Assembly (NCBI GenBank): GCA_028751875.1 | Contig: CM054135.1 | Coordinates: 11,851,383-11,915,382, forward strand | From: Rapana venosa | Lineage: Eukaryota > Mollusca > Gastropoda > Neogastropoda > Muricidae | Direction of reading: 5' to 3' | Length of the DNA stretch: 64,000 nt | Shown: in pieces, positions 56,905-64,000 of the stretch | Numbering within the stretch: position 1 is the first letter of the stretch | Layout of the letters: each line of letters opens with the position of its first letter | Made by a program: the position numbers and the translations under genes | The notes under the pieces: model-generated | Databases searched by the model: none | What the model was told of the DNA's origin: nothing | The model's input: the letters and a program-made list of their open reading frames with translations, nothing else

Positions 56905-57235
56905 GTGGGACAGAATAGCTCAAGGAAACGTGACAGCTCAGTCATCAGAGGACTTGATTTCCCCAAGGTAAGGTAGAAAGAGTTGAATTGAATGGGTTTC
57001 GAACCAAGTGGATGGGTGACCATTTACACACCTTGGCTTTAATACAGTACTCCAGTTCACGCAGCTGAAAATGGGTCCCTGCAGCCTTTAGGGTCAGAGA
57101 AGGTAAAAAGAAAAAAGCAAGGTAGAGGAGATGGGTGCTGCCCTCAATATGCTGGCCCGTGGAGAAGCTGAGGTATTTGACACCCCACTCCCCAACAACG
57201 GCGTAGGTTATGGCAACACCTTTACCTTTACTTTT
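56905..57235 (+). mobile_element. tRNA/5S-headed SINE, diverged (copy C)
   Basis: Same insertion as copy B but cleaner. It keeps GTGGATGGGTGACC from the 5S-like block and GAGAAGCTGAGG near the end. Confidence 0.7.
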
Positions 57236-59493
57236 CACTGAGTGGCTGAGGCTTGTTTTAGAGATAAAATGTAATGCATTTTACAGATAGCACAGTAAAA
57301 TAGCTCAGTATTCTGGGGGACAAAATATATCTCCCTGCTTTTCGCAAAACTTAGGATGCTAAATTGTGCTGAAAACTAGACTGGAGTCTTAGATCCTGTC
57401 GTTGCTGATGGTATTTCATTACCACATGGTCTGTGTATCACAGATGCAAGACAGTCATGCTGCTTAATTGGGTGCCCAGACAATCACATTTGGCGTGCTT
57501 GAATTCTGGTCCCACCCCGCAATCCCACCAACCCTCTATCACGGACCCTTGTACCTCCACCCCACCCTAGAAATCAATGTATGTTATATCTTTGTCGTCA
57601 CATTTTTCTTTTGTACATATAGCAAAGGAAGATGCGAGTTTTGTGTTTTTTCATCATGTGTCTGCATGGGAGTTTCATTTGAACTCTGTTAAACCGTCAG
57701 ACAAGTCTTTCTGTTGTTACAGTTTTTACTCTGGCAACTATCAAACTTTGAACTGAGGGAGATTGTTAAGCCACAGTTTTGTTTGTCAGGAGAACAGTTT
57801 GTTCCTGTGTGCATGGCACAGAGTGCAAAATTCCTGAGGATCACTGGTCTAGACGTCACACGCCCACCCAGACAACCAGAGGATCCTGGACTGATAGTTC
57901 CACTCAAAGCTGAACCTTTCTCCCATCCACCTGACCTTGAGTGGGGGTCAGGAGGCCTGCCCTTTGGAGGAGATGATAAACTACAGTCCCATGCGCAACA
58001 TGCATGTAGCACATTAAAAGAACTCAGGGCAATAGGAGATTTGCCCACAGATAAGTTATGTAAAAAAAATAGTTGCTGTCATGGGAAAACATACTTACAC
58101 AGAGAGAAAAAGTAATCTAACTGCAAGTAAAGTGTAAATGACCGTGTTTCAAAAAAGGATGAAAAATGAGGCCAGAGAAAGTTGAAAACTGTTTTAATCT
58201 GAAAGCTTTGTTATCATTTTCAGGTTGTTGTATGAATATTACAGCAGGTATGGCTGAATTATGCAACCTTAACTAAGATTACCAACATATATAATAATAT
58301 AGAATAAAAATCAATTGGTGTAAAATGTCAGTTGTGTTACCATTTAGATTAATTTTCACAAATATAATTTTTTGATCGAAACTGGTTTAATTCTTATTTA
58401 TAACAATCAAAGACATTAGTTCCTTCTCCCACCAAAGCAAACTAATGTTTCTAGGGTAACTTACCTATAAAACAGAAGGAAAATGAGCTTTTGTGGTAAA
58501 AATATGTTTTTATGAAGAATCATATAGCCAAACTGCAGACGAAGTGGACAAAATTGTTTTCATTCCTTGACTAGAGCTTGAGTTTCACTAATGATGAGCT
58601 TCTGTGTGTATGATCATGAAGGTAGCCGCATTTTGACTTTGGGCATGTATCCTGGGTATATTGTATTTCGGTAACCCACCGAACGCTGACATGAATTACG
58701 GGATCTTTGACGGGCATATTTGAGCTTCGGGATGTGTTCATTCATGAAGGAAATTAAGCACTACCAGGTCTGCACTTGAAATTGACCTGGCAGATCCTAA
58801 AAATCCCCACACTTCAATTACCATACACTGCCGTGATTCGAAAACCACGACATCATGGACCATGGGATTAAAGTAAACGGTCTTATCCTACTCGGCTACA
58901 GCGTCTGCTCCATTTGCTAGAAACATCCTGGTCATGATAATAATATCATATAACATACCTAGTTGTTATGCTGAACTACAAACACCAATCTCTATACTTA
59001 GCAAGTTGCACTGTAAGAATATCCTGTTTTATCAAAGGCATTAAAAGTACAAAACTCATTCTGGCTCAAGAGAAAGAGTTGTCTGCTCTTAGGTGTTTAC
59101 CCACGAATTCGAAACCAGACTCCACAAACTTATTTCAACCAGACCGGCCTACAGAGGCTGTATTTGGAGCTCAAAATAGCTGCAAGTGTTCATCAATGAA
59201 GTAAATGCCTAGTTAGCATCACCGCAAAGAGGACTGGTTGGTAACGCTGGAGTTAGAATGTAGAGTAGGGTTTAATATAATGTGTTTGTAACATGTTTTG
59301 ACGATGTCATATTATTGTTGTAAATCTATTTTTTTTAATTCAACTGTAAATTGTTGAGTCGTCCCTAAAATCTGAGCAAAATAAATAGATGTTTTAGATT
59401 TGGAGCACCTCCAATATATAAGAATAGGAAGAGGAGGGATAGTTTCAGCTGCAACATCAAGAGTACATTCGCCATTACCTATATGAGGGAAGA

Positions 59494-61065
59494 AGTGGAA
59501 GAAAGCCATCCGCAGGTTTACCAGTAGGAAAAGTCCCCAGAGGCAGACAACATACCAGCAGAGCTGCTCAAGCATGGTGGCATAACAGGTCATCACACAT
59601 GTTAAAAGCTATCGTCAGAAGATTTGGGGAGACAAAAACAGTGGCCAACAGAATGGACACAATCACTCATCATACCCTGCCCTAAGAAGGGGGAATTTTC
59701 GCCAATCCAAAACTATAGAAACACAATCAGCCTATCAGCCACCCAGCAAGATCCATGCTCAAGTTATTTTGAATCGACTCAAGAAGGAGACAGAAAGAGA
59801 ACACCTTGCAGAGGAACATAGCTGGGTTCAGGGGCAGGCAGGAGCACAATCGAACAGTTTTCTTAATGCCGCATCCATGATGGAAAAACATCTTAACATC
59901 AGAGAGACCTGTTCCAACCAACTTCATCGACTTCAAGAAGGGCTTTCGACGAGTATGGACGACGGGCGTGTGGCAGGTTCTCAGAATGTTTGGCATCCTT
60001 TGAAAGAGGACTATGCAAAACCATTCAAGCACTATACAACACTCAAGGCAGTTGCAAGTCCTTCTGATACAAATCAGGTCGGAGACTACTTCAAAACCAC
60101 AGTTGGGGTTCCGACAAGGATGCCTGTTATCTTCAGTCTGTTTCTTAATCTGGTCTTGGATAAACATTATGAGAGGAACCCTCCATGACTTCCACTATAC
60201 CATCTCCATTGGCGGCAGACCTTCAACAAACTTGCGGTTTGGCGTTGACATTGACATCATGGGCGGAAGTAACCAGAGCTGCAAGATCTTACGGGACCAG
60301 ATTTGAGAACAGAGCTGGAGCATATGGGATGGAGGTGAGACTCGGAGAAAAGTAAAGTACTTGTGAACAGCACGAGCAAACGCACTGCTAAAATTTACAT
60401 GACGGCAAGCAACTGGGATGACGGTAGACGCTTTTAATTTCCGTGGCGCTACATCCACTACAGGGACGGGCGATCGACGGACAAGAAATCAAAGTCAGGA
60501 ATAGCCATGGCAACATCTTCCATGACAAAAATCACCACCATATGGAAATTAAAGAGATCAGTTTCCCAATCAAACTAAAGCTCTTCAAAGCCCTAATTCA
60601 GACTATCCTGCTGTAAGGAAGTGAAACCTGGGACATGACTGCTGAAAACAGCAAAGCGAATCCAGTCATTCGAAAAAAAATGCCATAGAAAACTACTGGG
60701 AATATCTGAGAGAACGATAGGATCAATGAATTTGTCAAGAGACAATATAAACACGCGGCAGGTCCACAGGAAAACCCCTTCTCACCAGGTCAAGAAGAAA
60801 AATTGGCATGGTTCGGCCACGTCACCGCACAAACACTCTGCCAAAAACGGTACTGCAGGGAACACTCGAAGGTGGCAGAAGAGGGGAAGAAACAGAACAA
60901 GTCATGGATGGACACAGCAGAGATGGCCAGGATGGATGACTCGGCACTGTGCGCAGAGCCGAGGACCGAGATGAATGGAGGAGGCTTACCACGGCATCGT
61001 CTTTCGTGTCTCCTCCACGACCGCCAAGGTCACGGGACTGATGATGAAGATGATGAATATAAGAA
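59494..61065 (+). mobile_element. 5'-truncated RTE LINE (copy C)
   Basis: Same insertion as 43180-44755. The only clear difference is near 60965-60980, where C reads GAGGACCGAGATGAATGG and B has extra bases. C's reading gives the usual RTE ending (EDRDEWRRL-like in the proper frame). Confidence 0.8.
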
Positions 61066-62141
61066 TAGTTCACATGTGTCATAGTTCCAACACACGAGGA
61101 GTCAAAAATAGCAAAAATAGTTCCTTGTATGGGACACCACATGTTGCATGTTAGATGCCCATAAATTACGTAAGATTTCAGATAATATGCGCATATCCAT
61201 ACCACCTTTTTCCTGGTTAATGTGTGGAGACAGCTTTTTTGATTGGCAGGGAATTTTTTATTGTTCTATGTTTGGTATTCCTGTAAAAAAAAAAAAAAAA
61301 AAGGCAAATAAGGTGTTGGTTTCCCTTTTTTCATGTCACAAACCACGAGTCTGAAATCATGCAATTTCAGCATTATAATTTTTTTAACATAAAAATGAAA
61401 ACATGGCGCAAGTGACCAGCACTGATTTTATTGATTAAACCAATTATTTGAGGTGTAAAGATTAAAACATATGTCACATAGATTGTAATATAGACAGATT
61501 TGCGACAGTTGGGTTTTTTTACCCTACCTCATTAATCCAGGTGCAAAGGGAGTAACCTCCCAACATGATAGAAAAATTACCCACAGGACACGTTATATTT
61601 ACATATATATTTTATACTATATATATATATCTATAGAGAGAGAGAGGAGACGAGAGAGAGAGAGAGAGGAGAGGAGAAGAGAGAGAGAGATGCATTGAAC
61701 ACTTGAACACTGAATGTAATTTATTAATTTAAACAATATGGCTTTTTGCAACAACGAAATAATGAAACCAAAGGAAAAGAGCATCTCCAATATCTGTATT
61801 CACCCGAATGCATTAATTGTTATCATTCCTTTATTCATTATAAAAGCTTGCACACACACCAACACACACACACGGATGACGTCACAACTGGCGCAGTAAG
61901 CAGTTGCTGAAATTTGGCTGTGTGCTAACACGAGTTTGATGTACAAACATGACCAAAACGCGACGTCTTCGATCAGGATCGGGCTGCTTTGAGACCCATG
62001 CCAAAGAAAAAAATCAGGGAGCCTACTGATCAAGACAGCAAAGTCGTCCCTACAACCAAAACCAACCAACAAAACAAAAATCTTTCAGTCAGGATCATTG
62101 GTTCACAAAAGTAACTTCCTGACCACCAACCTGACAGCTCC

Positions 62142-62351
62142 ATGGCAGATCTCAAGCAGGTAATTATGTCCCTCTGTGAGAAAATCGCCTGCTTAGAGAA
62201 GACTGTGGCTGACCAGGGGCGCCTTCTCAAAACCTGCTGTGCTGACCACAACCCTAGAGGGCCTGGAGGAACCTCCAGCCATGGTGACTCCGGACGCGAG
62301 GGAGGTCGCTGGCTTCCACCCTCCTTCCTGTCACACTTAGCTGAAGGGTGA
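62142..62351 (+). CDS. Small open frame, possible retroelement ORF1 start (copy C)
   Basis: A 69-codon frame starting MADLKQVIMSLCEKIACLEK, with heptad-like spacing of hydrophobic residues (a short coiled coil, about 4-30) followed by a Gly/Pro/Arg-rich part. ATG with a coiled coil soon after is common for LINE ORF1 proteins, but no CCHC or RRM follows. An upstream frame MPKKKIREPTDQDSKVVPTT ends just before it. Unrecognised. It may be an old retroelement 5' end. Confidence 0.3.
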   Translation: MADLKQVIMSLCEKIACLEKTVADQGRLLKTCCADHNPRGPGGTSSHGDSGREGGRWLPPSFLSHLAEG

Positions 62352-63006
62352 GTGGACTGCACATCAACACCCCAGCAACCATGGGACTTCAAATAATGGT
62401 CAGTTGAAGCAAGAGTCAGGGAAGAAAACTATCAAGACAGGCCATGACCAGTTACGTCAAAAGACCTGCATGATGAAAAAGAATTGGCATGACGGTATAA
62501 AATCAAGTTCCAAGGTTGGAGGCAGGATGTTCGTATGTATTTCTTCTCAGCTCATGACTCTATCCTACCCAGGAAGTCCAATATCAGTCAGCTAGGCCTG
62601 TCTATGGATTCATTTTTAACAAATTTTATAACCAACTGACATTGGCCATACACCTCCCCAGTTTGTGGAATCAAAGTCTGTTGCCAACGGGCTCCACAGT
62701 GTATTGTTATCCACTGTGGGATATCAATGTTCTGAAAAAAGATCGATCCACAGGATGACCAGTCAGAAAATGTTTCAAAGAATGTAAAAATTGTGATGGA
62801 CCTCTTTCCCTGACACCAAAATTGCCTCAGCAACTTTACACTTGTCAGGATGCTGTAATCTTCATTGTAAAGCAGATGTTTTCCAATTGCTAGTGGACTT
62901 GTTCTGAACATGTTTGGTTTGAAAAATGTCTCCTTCATTTTAAATGTCAATATAAATCTCCAATACAATCACTCAAAGGACTATCTTATTCCAAACTCCT
63001 ATGGGT

Positions 63007-63330
63007 TTTAAGGTGTGCCCAAGATGTTCTGCGTACGTTCGCACACAGGACCTCGGTTTATAGTCTCATCCGAAAGACTTTTGGGGGAAGTGGAGTCGGC
63101 ACTGATGTTAACTCCAGAGGAAAATCCTCTTGAACGAGATTCGGACCCAAGTCAGCAGATCACGAGCGCATCACTCTAACCACCAGGCTGATGTCGCCAT
63201 AGGAGCAGCACTATCTTTTTAATTTATAAATTTATCATCATTTTTTATTTTATCGATTTGTTTTATTGGTTTATTTCGAGGATACTACAATAAGCACTCA
63301 TGGGGGGGGGGGGGGGGGACATCCAGTCCT
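63007..63330 (-). mobile_element. tRNA-derived SINE, inverted copy
   Basis: Reverse complement of the family at 6480-6810. CCTCGGTTTATAGTCTCATC and GATGTTAACTCCAGAGGAAA are shared, and the B box complement GAGATTCGGACCC lies near 63138. The 3' part (TTTATTTCGAGG, AATAAGCACTCATG) is interrupted by a 16-18-base poly-G run at about 63302-63318, where the related 3' end at 11918-11931 reads TGCTTTTTTACA. The SINE starts exactly where copy C ends. Confidence 0.7.
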
Positions 63331-63504
63331 CGTGTGTATGCACTTTTTTCTAATCTTTTGCATGAATTTCAGTTCTTTCCTAAGTGTATGTATTTAATAT
63401 TATTTCCTTCCCTTGGAAACCTTTTCTTCTGGAAAAGTTTGGCCAGGGGACAACAGACAAAATGTGACACTCCACCACACTATGAGTGGCATGACACCAG
63501 AGGT

Positions 63505-63771
63505 CAGGTTTTAGTCACTGACATCTGACTTATTTTAGTTACTGACATCTTACTTGTTTTAGTTACTGACATCTTACTTATTTTAGTTACTGACATCTTA
63601 CTTATTTTAGTCACTGACATCTTACTTGTTTTAGTCACTGACATCTTACTAATTTTAGTTACTGACATCTTACTTGTTTTAGTCACTTACATCTTACTTA
63701 TTTTAGATACTGACATCTTACTTATTTTAGTCACTGACATCTTACTTGTTTTAGTCACTGACATCTTACTA
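63505..63771 (+). repeat. 24-bp tandem repeat, about 10 copies
   Basis: Unit TTTTAGTTACTGACATCTTACTTG, with T/C and G/A variants (TTAGTC, TTATT). The 24-bp period is divisible by three, so an 8-residue repeat (MTKTSKMS-like) appears on the minus strand without meaning. Confidence 0.95.
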
Positions 63772-63862
63772 ATTTTTTTTTTTTTTTTTTTTTTTTTTTA
63801 CTATCATCATCATCATCATCATCAATCATCATCATCATCAATCAACAACAACAACATAATTA
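63772..63862. repeat. Poly-T and (ATC)n tract
   Basis: About 27 T, then CATCAT repeats with CAA interruptions. Confidence 0.9.
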
Positions 63863-64000
63863 TCATCATCACTGTCTGTCTGTGTTGTAGTAGGGGTTTC
63901 CCCTTATTTTGTTGATAGTCCCTAATCAGGGCAAGGGCCGATGAAAAACGTGAAAAATGACACTTGTCATGATCAATACAATACATCGCAATAATTATGT
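63863..64000. other. Window end, nothing recognised
   Basis: Unique sequence with no frame or repeat identified. Confidence 0.5.

Larger units (their letters stand above)
46713..63006 (+). repeat. Copy C of the 16.3-kb tandem duplication
   Basis: Head-to-tail with copy B, separated by 10 bases (46703-46712). Where B and C differ, C usually agrees better with outside copies. For example, C's 5S-headed SINE keeps GGATGGGTGACC where B reads GGCATGGATGTACACC, and C's frame at 62142-62351 is open where B's is broken. Confidence 0.95.

Noticed and set aside
63504..63686. A repetitive MTKTSKMS-like protein on the minus strand
   Set aside because: It is the translation of a 24-bp tandem repeat.

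Overview
This is a repeat-dominated stretch of an animal nuclear genome. It has spliced-looking exons, abundant (GT)n, (GA)n and (ATT)n microsatellites, tRNA-derived and 5S-rRNA-derived SINEs, several clades of non-LTR retrotransposon, and a 500-base N gap. The repeat style (short repeats carrying a TATAGCGC motif, a 5S-headed SINE, RTE elements with GATGAT tails) suggests a marine mollusc, probably a gastropod. That is an impression from repeat families, not a proof. There is no operon, CRISPR array, phage or bacterial feature.

Layout. 1-16476: a patchwork of mobile elements and satellites. A 5'-truncated LINE with RT and RNase H lies on the minus strand (about 1192-3823) between two (GT)n tracts. 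A large GT/CA palindrome follows, then an 800-bp pyrimidine-rich repeat, a cluster of SINEs (6007-10140), and minisatellites of 47 bp and 26 bp. An almost complete ORF2 of a second LINE (EN plus RT, minus strand, about 12070-15975) sits between two (GA)n tracts. 16477-16976 is N.

16977-63006: three copies of one segment, all in the same orientation. Copy A (16977 to about 27215) is diverged and carries an extra 1.8-kb RTE insertion. Copies B (30357-46702) and C (46713-63006) form a 16.3-kb tandem duplication that is almost identical. One 7-kb stretch has no length difference, and short blocks elsewhere are full of small indels. Inside the segment are old RTE remnants, SINEs, and exons of what I read as a GT32-like (DXD, Gly_transf_sug) glycosyltransferase. 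One exon is open in copy A but broken in B and C. A later exon is present in B and C but was not found in copy A.

63007-64000: a minus-strand SINE, a poly-G run, a 24-bp tandem repeat, poly-T and (ATC)n.

The only host protein-coding gene I can support is the glycosyltransferase fragment. Everything else recognisable is mobile-element protein or repeat. I see no convincing novel multi-gene system. The most useful observations are the suspect B/C duplication, the polymorphic RTE insertion with an empty site, the tRNA/5S chimeric SINE, and two LINEs that each sit inside a microsatellite.
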